The notes under the pieces: generated by a model
Told to the model about the DNA's origin: nothing
The model's input: the letters and a program-made list of their open reading frames with translations, nothing else
The model's database searches: none
Source: Chamaesiphon sp.
Lineage (GTDB): Bacteria; Cyanobacteriota; Cyanobacteriia; Cyanobacteriales; Chamaesiphonaceae
Assembly: GCA_020059425.1 (NCBI GenBank)
Contig: JAGVCD010000124.1
Location: 1 to 6,482 of the forward strand
Length of the DNA stretch: 6,482 nt
Direction of reading: 5' to 3'
Made by a program: the position numbers and the translations under genes
In this document: piece by piece, positions 1-4,961 of the stretch
Position numbering within the stretch: position 1 is the first letter of the stretch
How the letters are laid out: every line of letters begins with the position of its first letter

Positions 1-320
1 AGTTTAGTGCCGATCGGCAACTTCCGTCCTGGTTTTACTAATGCCAACCAAGCATTGTGACTCTGTTCGGAGAGTAATAACGCCTCAACCTTGGCACCGC
101 TCATTTTATGTCCATGTAGTCGGGCTGGCATCACTTTGGTGTTATTAAACACCAATAAATCTCCCGGTTGCAGTAAGTCGGCAATTTCAAAAAACTGCCG
201 ATGCTCATACTCTTTTTCCCCCACTACCAACAATCGTGACTGATCCCGAGGCACTACCGGCACTTGAGCGATAAGTTTTTCGGGTAATTGATAAAGGTAA
301 CTAGACAGCAATCGATCCAT
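1..320 (-). CDS. queA: QueA, S-adenosylmethionine:tRNA ribosyltransferase-isomerase (N-terminal part, cut by window edge)
   Basis: QueA transfers and isomerises the ribosyl group of S-adenosylmethionine onto preQ1 at tRNA position 34. This makes epoxyqueuosine in GUN-anticodon tRNAs in the cytoplasm. I translated the first 106 codons from the ATG at 318-320. Residues 16-32 read LIAQVPVVPRDQSRLLV and residues 53-68 read GDLLVFNNTKVMPARL, both hallmark QueA stretches, followed by a KVEALLL strand and a W-ALVKPGRKLPIGT segment. The family is usually about 340-370 residues, so roughly two thirds lies beyond position 1. There is no clear Shine-Dalgarno sequence before the ATG; the leader is A-rich. 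The gene starts 29 nt after the stop of the channel gene on the same strand, so it may be the third gene of an mnx-channel-queA transcription unit. The identification is firm; only the downstream part is unseen. Confidence 0.93.
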   Translation of the reverse strand, partial: MDRLLSSYLYQLPEKLIAQVPVVPRDQSRLLVVGEKEYEHRQFFEIADLLQPGDLLVFNNTKVMPARLHGHKMSGAKVEALLLSEQSHNAWLALVKPGRKLPIGTK

Positions 321-335
321 AAATAGTTATTTTTT

Positions 336-352
336 TAATGCCCACGGCATTA
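336..352 (-). promoter_or_regulatory. Short stem-loop over the channel stop codon, before queA
   Basis: A 7-bp perfect stem (336-342 with 346-352) and a 3-nt loop span the TAA stop of the channel gene. On the minus-strand transcript the stem is followed by an A-run, not a U-run, so it is not a standard intrinsic terminator. It could be an RNA-processing or stability element between the channel and queA, or chance. Confidence 0.3.
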
Positions 353-1120
353 TAGTTCGGTGCCGCAGCGTTTACAAAACAGAGCGTCAGTTTCATGGCT
401 GGCTAATTGACAACGCTGGCAAATCTTCTCAACTTTATCGCTACTCTTGACGACCTGCTTTACCAAATCCCCTAACTGCCACGGAATCAAGGCAATCCCT
501 GTCAAAATCATTAACACTGTCAGTAGGCGACCCATGGTAGAAATGGGCGTAATATCTCCAAAACCCACTGTGGTCATGGTGGCCACCGAAAAATAGATCG
601 CATCAAAAAAAGTACCAAACATCTGGGGATTTACGGGATGCTCAACTTGGTAAATCAAACCAGAATAAACAAAAATAATCGAGGAAATTGTAAAGACAAT
701 GCGAATGACCACCAAGCTATCATGTCGATCGAGATTACCAAAAGCTGTTCTACCCTCAATAAACCGAATCAAACGCAGAATCCGAAACCAGCGGAACACT
801 CTTAAAAAGCTGGCATCAAAAATTCCGAACAAAAATGGAAAAATAGCCACAAAGTCGATCAGGGCATAGAAGCTAAACACATACTGCCAACGATTTTTCG
901 CTACCACTAACCGCACTATGTATTCGATGGTAAAGATCACCATGATCGCGCTGTCTAATTGGTGCAAAAAATTGGCCAGCCCTGGCTCTAAAAGATAAGT
1001 CTCGGCCACAAAGGTACCAGTTGAAACCAGCACCAGGCCAGTAATGATCAGGTTTAGACACTTCCCAATCGGAGTTTCAATATCTTCTAAGTAAAAACTA
1101 ATTTTCTCCCCGACCAGCAT
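350..1120 (-). CDS. Voltage-gated K+ channel (six-TM, ion_trans family) with C-terminal zinc ribbon
   Basis: A 256-residue inner-membrane potassium channel subunit, expected to form a tetramer. Likely segments are S1 at about 21-41, S2 57-74, S3 80-100, an S4 voltage sensor at 105-120 with arginines every third residue (R107, R110, R113, R116, R119), S5 135-157, a pore helix about 170-182, the selectivity filter TVGFGD at 184-189, and S6 196-216. The filter has Phe in place of the more common Tyr of GYGD, which is tolerated in K+ channels. The cytoplasmic tail carries C234-x2-C237-x11-C249-x2-C252, a four-cysteine zinc-ribbon pattern that ends the protein. The start is the ATG at 1118-1120: GGGAGG (1127-1132) sits 6 nt upstream and the start is only 2 nt after the mnx stop, implying translational coupling. 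A longer reading to 1342 adds 74 residues that are just mnx DNA in another frame. I do not recognise a gene name. Confidence 0.9.
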   Translation of the reverse strand: MLVGEKISFYLEDIETPIGKCLNLIITGLVLVSTGTFVAETYLLEPGLANFLHQLDSAIMVIFTIEYIVRLVVAKNRWQYVFSFYALIDFVAIFPFLFGIFDASFLRVFRWFRILRLIRFIEGRTAFGNLDRHDSLVVIRIVFTISSIIFVYSGLIYQVEHPVNPQMFGTFFDAIYFSVATMTTVGFGDITPISTMGRLLTVLMILTGIALIPWQLGDLVKQVVKSSDKVEKICQRCQLASHETDALFCKRCGTEL

Positions 1121-1122
1121 TA

Positions 1123-1785
1123 CTATCCTCCCGGCCAGATTGCCAGTACTGCAAACAAAATAAACAATACTCCACCAACAATCGTAATCGTTCGTTCCGA
1201 GATCCGGCCAGCAATAACCTTGCCACCCCACACCGCAATCAGCGAACAAATAGTGTGACCAACAATCCCACCTAGTATAACGCCCCCAGCATTTTGAGCT
1301 GCTGCTAAGGTAACGGTGGCAATTTGGGTGCGATCGCCCCACTCAGCCACAAAGGTTAGGACAAAGCTCTCGATGATAATTTTCCAAGTCGTGTTGCGTT
1401 GCTGAAACTGACGATCGCCAACTGCGACCGCCTCCTCGGCCTCTGCTCTGACCTCCATGTCTGTCTGAGCCGACATCTGCCGAGATTCATACAGTAGCTT
1501 GAGACCAAATAAGAAAAATAACAAAGCCGCAACTTGCTGAATAGAAATATGAGTAATTCCAATCAAGCTGGGCGGTAAATATTTGGCTAGAAATTGAGGC
1601 AAAAAGGTTAAAAACTGGCCAATACCTACCGACAGTAATGTCATTGTAGCCAGCGCTCCCATCACTCCAATTAATACAGGCTGGCGGGGATAGCGGGTAG
1701 CCAAAATCACAGCCATGAAGAAGGTCTTGTCTCCCAATTCTGAGGCTGTTATTAACAACAAGCCAGCAGTAAAAGCTTCTAGCAT
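1123..1785 (-). CDS. mnx: GDT1/UPF0016 family Mn2+ exporter (Mnx-like)
   Basis: A 220-residue membrane protein of the UPF0016/GDT1/TMEM165 cation/H+ exchanger family. The Synechocystis member, Mnx, moves Mn2+ out of the cytoplasm into the thylakoid lumen and protects against manganese toxicity; the same role here is inferred by homology. Both family signatures are present: E16-L-G-D-K-T21 in the first half and E148-W-G-D-R-T153 in the second, each followed by hydrophobic helices. A hydrophilic loop of about 102-132, rich in Glu, Gln and Arg, joins the two three-helix halves. The ATG at 1783-1785 places the first motif at the usual distance from the N terminus. An AGGGA lies 3 nt upstream, a short spacing. 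It is the likely first gene of a unit with the K+ channel (2-nt gap) and perhaps queA. A damaged partial copy of its 3' part lies just upstream (1972-2082). Confidence 0.92.
   Translation of the reverse strand: MLEAFTAGLLLITASELGDKTFFMAVILATRYPRQPVLIGVMGALATMTLLSVGIGQFLTFLPQFLAKYLPPSLIGITHISIQQVAALLFFLFGLKLLYESRQMSAQTDMEVRAEAEEAVAVGDRQFQQRNTTWKIIIESFVLTFVAEWGDRTQIATVTLAAAQNAGGVILGGIVGHTICSLIAVWGGKVIAGRISERTITIVGGVLFILFAVLAIWPGG
1174..1267. repeat. 10-bp direct repeats inside mnx (1174-1183 and 1258-1267)
   Basis: The decamer ACCAACAATC occurs twice, 84 bp apart, within the 3' half of mnx. The two copies lie around codons 174-177 and 202-205 (GIVG and TIVG segments). They exactly flank the 84 bp (28 codons) missing from the upstream mnx remnant, so they are the probable deletion endpoints there. 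Confidence 0.85.
1330..1337. repeat. HIP1 octamer GCGATCGC
   Basis: A perfect Highly Iterated Palindrome, typical of many cyanobacterial genomes, lies within mnx near codons 150-152. The upstream remnant has lost it: the matching site reads AGATCGCC. Confidence 0.8.
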
Positions 1786-1834
1786 TATTCCCTAGGTAAA
1801 GATTTCTCTGAAGAGATCAATATTACTAGAAGCT
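1774..1834 (-). promoter_or_regulatory. Possible RNA fold sequestering the mnx start
   Basis: On the minus-strand RNA, AGCTTCTAG (1834-1826) is exactly complementary to CTAGAAGCT (1782-1774), which is codons 2-4 of mnx. The pairing can extend by one G-U and one A-U pair into the U and G of the AUG, giving an 11-bp stem. The loop holds the AGGGA ribosome-binding site and an inner 5-bp dyad (1805-1809 with 1812-1816). Such a fold would limit ribosome access. It does not match the yybP-ykoY manganese riboswitch consensus. No promoter is recognisable upstream, so it is unknown whether the transcript includes the 5' arm. Confidence 0.35.
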
Positions 1835-1868
1835 ATAGCTGAAAGTATTTTTACTCATTTTGTTCTCA

Positions 1869-2082
1869 TTATTGAATCAAATCTTTGACTCGGTAGTGCT
1901 GAGGTAGTTCAAATCTTTGTGAAACAGGTTGTCCTTTAATTTTAATTACTTTAGCTGGGTTCCCGATCGCAATTACTGCCAACAAAATAAACAATACTCC
2001 ACCAGCAGTTCTACCTAGTATAGTGCCTCCAGCATTTTGGGCTACTGCTCAGGTAACGGTAGAAATTGGCATTAGATCGCCA
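1869..2082 (-). pseudogene. Chimeric gene remnant: partial mnx copy joined to an acyltransferase-like tail
   Basis: Positions 1972-2082 align to mnx 1145-1183 plus 1268-1339, about 91 of 111 bases identical by eye, with an 84-bp gap falling exactly between the mnx 10-bp direct repeats. In the mnx frame the remnant reads TVT-stop-AVAQNAGG, matching mnx TVTLAAAQNAGG, then GGVLFILLAVIAI, matching GGVLFILFAVLAI. The Leu codon TTA has become TGA (2049-2051), and the E-x-G-D-R-T motif is lost apart from its GD (it reads GDLMP). Downstream the frame stays open past the mnx stop into GNPAKVIKIKGQPVSQRF and about a dozen more residues, ending in TAA at 1869-1871. GNPAKVIK is typical of the last coil of left-handed beta-helix acyltransferases, so the tail may be the end of such a gene; that part is inference. 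No start codon or ribosome-binding site is evident. It lies between the tRNA promoter and mnx. Confidence 0.75.
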
Positions 2083-2087
2083 ATTTG

Positions 2088-2117
2088 TTGACACTATACC
2101 AAACGGTAAGCTATCCT
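2088..2117 (+). promoter_or_regulatory. Promoter of tRNA-Ser
   Basis: A perfect -35 box TTGACA (2088-2093) and a -10 box TATCCT (2112-2117, four of six consensus bases) are separated by 18 nt. Transcription would start near 2124, about 9 nt before the mature tRNA. The -35 box begins 5 nt beyond the edge of the mnx remnant, so the duplicated segment stops just short of the tRNA promoter. Confidence 0.6.
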
Positions 2118-2132
2118 GGTTAAGCTTCACTT

Positions 2133-2219
2133 GGAGAAGTGGCCGAGCGGTTGAAGGCGCAGCACTGGAAATGCTGTTTAGGGGTAACTTTAACGAGGGT
2201 TCGAATCCCTCCTTCTCCG
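2133..2219 (+). tRNA. tRNA-Ser (anticodon GGA)
   Basis: A class II tRNA of 87 nt. The acceptor stem GGAGAAG pairs with CTTCTCC (2212-2218), with discriminator G at 2219, the serine identity base. The D-arm region reads TGGCCGAGCGGTTGAAGGCG. The anticodon stem is CAGCA/TGCTG with loop CTGGAAA, giving anticodon GGA at 2167-2169, which reads UCC and UCU. The 18-nt variable arm (2177-2194) is the long arm expected of serine tRNAs. The T arm is GAGGG-TTCGAAT-CCCTC. No CCA is encoded (GTA follows), so it must be added by a nucleotidyltransferase. It is the only gene on the plus strand and has its own promoter and terminator. Neither QueA nor MnmD is expected to act on this anticodon. Confidence 0.97.
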
Positions 2220-2225
2220 TACCCC

Positions 2226-2263
2226 CCAAAAACCCAGTTCAATTAATTGAACTGGGTTTTTGG
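2226..2263. terminator. Perfect 38-bp palindrome, bidirectional intrinsic terminator
   Basis: Both arms are perfectly complementary across all 38 positions, centred between 2244 and 2245. On each strand the GC-containing stem (AACCCAGTTC paired with GAACTGGGTT) ends in five Ts. It begins 7 nt after the tRNA-Ser 3' end on the plus strand, and lies 34 nt after the mnmD stop on the minus strand. It can therefore end both convergent transcripts, the tRNA and the hup-cobD-mnmD unit. Confidence 0.88.
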
Positions 2264-2296
2264 CATAGCTAAGAAATATTGGCGAATGGCAAGACT

Positions 2297-3166
2297 CTAT
2301 CGATCGCCATAACTAAACCACCGCTTTTTCCATTGAGCCGTTGATCCTAATTGACACTCCGCTTGCTCCTGTTCTCGGCGGCTCAAAATGGTAGCCATCA
2401 AATCTTGGAGCTGCGGATCGCGGTAGGGCACAGCCGCCTTAGTTAATAGGTGTTCCTGAGCCATTATCGATAAGGCTGGCAATAACGCAGGATTCCAACT
2501 GGCGATCGTACCCGGTGACTTGCGTCCCACAGCGGGCAGATCCGCTACCGTGAGACCCGCCAGCAGCAAAGCAGTACGAACAGAGGCCGCACAGGAATAA
2601 GTTGCCAACAAACCATCTGGGGCACAACAGGCGGCAACCATACTCAAAAATTCCACCGTCCATAACTGGGGACAAGCTCTGGGCGAAAAAGGATCAAGAA
2701 AAATAGCATTAGCTAGAAATCCTCGGTCTCGGACTGTTTGGATAGTTCGACGGGCATCGCCCCACTCCAAACTAGCCGTTAATTGGTGCTGTTGAATTCG
2801 GTCACCAGTGGCTAATTCGGCTAATAAGGACGGAATTGGCTCTGGCCATAGGTCTAGTAGCCCGTAATTCATGGCATCCTGGGGTACTTGCGGGTTGAGT
2901 TCTAAGGCCACAATTTCTACTTGACAATGGGGATTGACCCGCCAGATTTCGGCTAAGGCGGCGGCACTGTTATAGCCCAATCCATAGCAAATATCCAAAA
3001 TCTGAAGACGGGGTTGTAAGGCGCGGGCAGCCAGCTTGGTACCGGCCACATATTTACCCACAGCTTCTGATCTGGCTCCATAGCTACTATGGAAATTCTG
3101 GCCAAATTCTGCCGAAAAAAATGTGAACGAGCCGTCAGCCGTGGGTTGTAGATCAAAAACAGTCAC
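2297..3166 (-). CDS. mnmD: Stand-alone MnmD, tRNA mnm5s2U34 methyltransferase (DUF752)
   Basis: A SAM-dependent methyltransferase that converts nm5(s2)U34 to mnm5(s2)U34 in tRNAs reading split codon boxes. The 289 residues match the MnmC2 half of the E. coli bifunctional MnmC: PTADGSFTFFSAEFGQNFHS (8-27), then SAM motif I LDICYGLGYN (57-66), acidic E89 after strand 2, WGDAR (135-139), and the catalytic-region block LDPFSPRACPQLWTVEFL (157-174), then GRKSPGT (214-220). The FAD-dependent MnmC1 oxidase domain is absent, as in the characterised Aquifex DUF752 protein, which suggests that nm5U arises here without cmnm5U cleavage. The start is GTG at 3164-3166, its TG shared with the cobD stop TGA. 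With no ribosome-binding site visible, translation probably depends on re-initiation after cobD. The bidirectional terminator follows. Confidence 0.9.
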   Translation of the reverse strand: MTVFDLQPTADGSFTFFSAEFGQNFHSSYGARSEAVGKYVAGTKLAARALQPRLQILDICYGLGYNSAAALAEIWRVNPHCQVEIVALELNPQVPQDAMNYGLLDLWPEPIPSLLAELATGDRIQQHQLTASLEWGDARRTIQTVRDRGFLANAIFLDPFSPRACPQLWTVEFLSMVAACCAPDGLLATYSCAASVRTALLLAGLTVADLPAVGRKSPGTIASWNPALLPALSIMAQEHLLTKAAVPYRDPQLQDLMATILSRREQEQAECQLGSTAQWKKRWFSYGDR

Positions 3167-4230
3167 GAGTTGAAAATTTGTGCCAAAGCTACCAACAATT
3201 TTTGATTATCTTCGATCGACTTCACTGCTACCCGCCCATAATTTGATCCCAGTTCGGGAAAGCTCAAACAGTCGCGGATTAAAATCTGGAATTCTTGTAA
3301 CAGCTGTCGCTGGAGATCGGGAACTTGCCGACTGGTGCGGAACAGAAAAAAGTTAGCCGCACTGGGATAAACCTGAACTCCCGGAATAGCTTGCAAACCT
3401 GCAAACATCTGCGGCTGGGCAACGTTGTACCATTGCCAAGTTCGATCGATAAAGTCTTGATCAACCAGAGCAGCCAGCGCGGCAACTTCCGCTAAATGAT
3501 TGACTGGCCAGGGATCGCGCCAAGCTTGCCACTGCCGCAGCCGATCGGGATGGCTAATGCAATAGCCCACCCGCAGCCCTGGTAAACTGTAAAACTTGGT
3601 CAAAGAGCGAATGATAACCAGATTGGGATATTGGGTCACTACATCCACCAAACTCTGCTCTGGTGGCACAAAATCGATGAAAGACTCATCGACTACGACT
3701 AACGCAAATTTTGCTAAGCAGTTAATCAGTAGTTGTCTATCAAAAAGTTGACCGATCGGATTATGGGGATTATTGATCAGTAATCCAGCAGTGGCTGGAG
3801 CTTTGACCAGCAATTGTGCTAAATCTTGTAGCTGTCCTTGAGGATCAATAAAGGGACACCTTTCAATTTGAGCACTAAAAGCAGCCAAAGCACGAGCGTA
3901 GTCATTAAAAGCAGGGGTCGGCAAAATCGTTGGGGGCTGAGTGGCCAGCTCCCGGCCAGCCCAGGTCAATAATTCTGCTGCACCATTACCGGGCAAAATC
4001 CAATCGCTATCAATATGGTGATGCTGAGCCAATGCTTGGCGCAGGTCGTCGTAACCAGGGGTAGGATATTGGTCAATGCTTTGCAGTTGGCGACTGATGG
4101 CGTTAATCACCCCCGAGGAAGGACCCAGGGGATTAATGCTAGCGGAGAAATCTAAAATGCAGCTAGCTGGGCAGCTAGCAATTGTAGCTGCCCAGGCCAG
4201 ATTTCCACCGTGAGTTGGAGATTGTGCCAA
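3163..4230 (-). CDS. cobD: CobD/CobC, L-threonine-O-3-phosphate decarboxylase
   Basis: A 355-residue PLP enzyme of the class I/II aminotransferase fold. It decarboxylates threonine phosphate to (R)-1-amino-2-propanol phosphate, the nucleotide-loop linker of cobamides; cyanobacteria mostly make pseudocobalamin. The N-terminal HGGNL (7-11) with LDFSASINPLGPS (26-38) separates this family from the related histidinol-phosphate aminotransferases. Other sites are GNGAAE (81-86), NNPHNPIG (153-160), VVDES (179-183) with PLP-ring Asp181, SLTKFYSLPGLRVGY (209-223) with Schiff-base Lys212, and YGRVAV (331-336) with the substrate-carboxylate Arg333. The start is a TTG at 4228-4230, only 5 nt after the hup stop. 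No ATG fits, and this start leaves the usual short leader before HGGN. With no clear ribosome-binding site, low-level coupling from hup translation is plausible. Its TGA overlaps the mnmD GTG. Confidence 0.9.
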   Translation of the reverse strand: MAQSPTHGGNLAWAATIASCPASCILDFSASINPLGPSSGVINAISRQLQSIDQYPTPGYDDLRQALAQHHHIDSDWILPGNGAAELLTWAGRELATQPPTILPTPAFNDYARALAAFSAQIERCPFIDPQGQLQDLAQLLVKAPATAGLLINNPHNPIGQLFDRQLLINCLAKFALVVVDESFIDFVPPEQSLVDVVTQYPNLVIIRSLTKFYSLPGLRVGYCISHPDRLRQWQAWRDPWPVNHLAEVAALAALVDQDFIDRTWQWYNVAQPQMFAGLQAIPGVQVYPSAANFFLFRTSRQVPDLQRQLLQEFQILIRDCLSFPELGSNYGRVAVKSIEDNQKLLVALAQIFNS

Positions 4231-4235
4231 TGAGC

Positions 4236-4556
4236 TTACTTTTTCTTAGCAGCTGCTGCAGCCTTGGCTGGAGTTGCCTTAGAATCAGATACTTTATCCT
4301 TAAACAATTTACCTGCCGAAAACGCCGGTACTTTAGTAGCGGGAATTTCCATCTTTTCACCGGTGCGGGGGTTCCGACCTTCCCGCTTCTGACGTTGTCT
4401 AGGTTCAAAAGAACCAAAGCCCACCAAAGTGACCTTGTCACCCTGGGATACTGCTTCCATAATCACTTCTAAGGCCGCAGAGAGAACTGTGTCTGCTTGC
4501 TTTTTAGTAACTGTTGCTTTATCAGCAACCTGATCGACTAATTCACCTTTATTCAT
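4236..4556 (-). CDS. hup: HU-type DNA-binding protein with Lys/Ala-rich tail
   Basis: A nucleoid-associated DNA-bending protein that acts as a dimer. The 106 residues contain the full HU fold: N-terminal MNKGELVDQVA helix, TLVGFGSF (43-50), and the beta-arm GRNPRTGE (60-67) with tip Pro63, which intercalates into DNA, then FSAGKLFKDKV (79-89) closing the core. Bacterial HU is usually about 90-94 residues. Here a 17-residue tail (90-106) rich in Ala and Lys, including AKAAAAAKKK, follows the core and resembles in composition the basic tails of some actinobacterial HU proteins. The ATG at 4554-4556 is preceded by GGAGAC (4562-4567), a good ribosome-binding site 6 nt away. It is the first gene of a tight unit with cobD and mnmD. 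Confidence 0.95.
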   Translation of the reverse strand: MNKGELVDQVADKATVTKKQADTVLSAALEVIMEAVSQGDKVTLVGFGSFEPRQRQKREGRNPRTGEKMEIPATKVPAFSAGKLFKDKVSDSKATPAKAAAAAKKK

Positions 4557-4695
4557 TGAATGTCTCCATTAGTTTTAAGGAAATTGGGTTGAGCTTCTCA
4601 ATGGTTAATCTAGATGCGGAGGAGGTAAGGTCAGGATTTCTACCTGAGGAATCCCCGAAGCTTTGATTCAACGAGATTTGCACTGACTTATTCTA
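4557..4695 (-). promoter_or_regulatory. hup leader with candidate -10 box and two stem-loops
   Basis: A candidate -10 box TAGAAT (4690-4695 on the minus strand, five of six consensus bases) has no good -35 partner. It would give a leader of roughly 125 nt. Within it are two small hairpins: 4631-4635 with 4643-4647 (TCAGG/CCTGA, 7-nt loop) and 4589-4593 with 4597-4601 (TTGAG/CTCAA, 3-nt loop). The GGAGA ribosome-binding site at 4563-4567 is free of both. No known riboswitch class is recognised. Confidence 0.35.
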
Positions 4696-4961
4696 ATAGG
4701 TGAAAGCATATTTTGGAAGATGTAAATTCTTAAATTATGTTGATTTTCATACTTTCTTTGTTATTTCTGCTTGCATATTTACCTCTATACCTCTCCAAAC
4801 ATCTCTAATAATCTTGAAATGAATCACTTCCTGAGTAATTATACTTATTTAAATTGATATAGCTGTAATTCTTGCCTATAGAGCATTACAGCTATTCTAA
4901 ATGTATTATTTAATTCGATCGATCAGCTAAAATCAGCAAATAATCGATCAAACAGCGGGTG
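4696..4961. other. AT-rich intergenic region between usp and hup
   Basis: Together with the hup leader this makes about 405 nt without a gene. It is AT-rich, with no ORF showing family resemblance, no tRNA and no repeat array. The recognisable structure is the hairpin at 4859-4895. CGATCG and GATCGATC motifs near 4917-4950 are ordinary for this genome. Any further hup promoter elements must lie here. Confidence 0.6.
4859..4895. terminator. Hairpin downstream of usp, possible terminator
   Basis: Perfect 11-bp arms (4859-4869 and 4885-4895, ATAGCTGTAAT and its complement) enclose a 15-nt loop. It lies 66 nt beyond the usp stop on the minus strand. The stem is AT-rich and is not followed by a clean U-run, so termination is only a guess; an mRNA 3'-end stabiliser is an alternative. 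Confidence 0.4.

Noticed and set aside
1121..1342. N-terminal extension of the K+ channel reading frame to 330 residues
   Set aside because: The extra 74 residues are the 3' part of mnx read in another frame, are Cys/Trp-rich with no family match, and the ATG at 1118-1120 has an excellent ribosome-binding site.
1786..1868. yybP-ykoY manganese riboswitch before mnx
   Set aside because: The conserved purine-rich core and paired elements of that riboswitch class could not be found in the leader.
1877..1919. Direct repeat TCAAATCTTTG at 1877-1887 and 1909-1919
   Set aside because: Only two 11-bp copies in AT-rich remnant DNA, with no further units and no spacer regularity; not a CRISPR or iteron array.
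2083..2219. tRNA-Ser as an integration (att) site for a mobile element
   Set aside because: No integrase gene and no repeated copy of the tRNA 3' end are present in the window.
2011..2229. Minus-strand open frame beginning with an EGFEPS-type peptide
   Set aside because: This is the familiar spurious translation of the antisense strand of a serine tRNA, running on into the mnx remnant in the wrong frame.
2066..2272. Plus-strand open frame of 68 codons
   Set aside because: It overlaps the tRNA-Ser, its promoter and its terminator, and has no family resemblance.
4215..4472. Plus-strand open frame opposite hup
   Set aside because: It lies antisense to the conserved HU coding sequence and has no family features.
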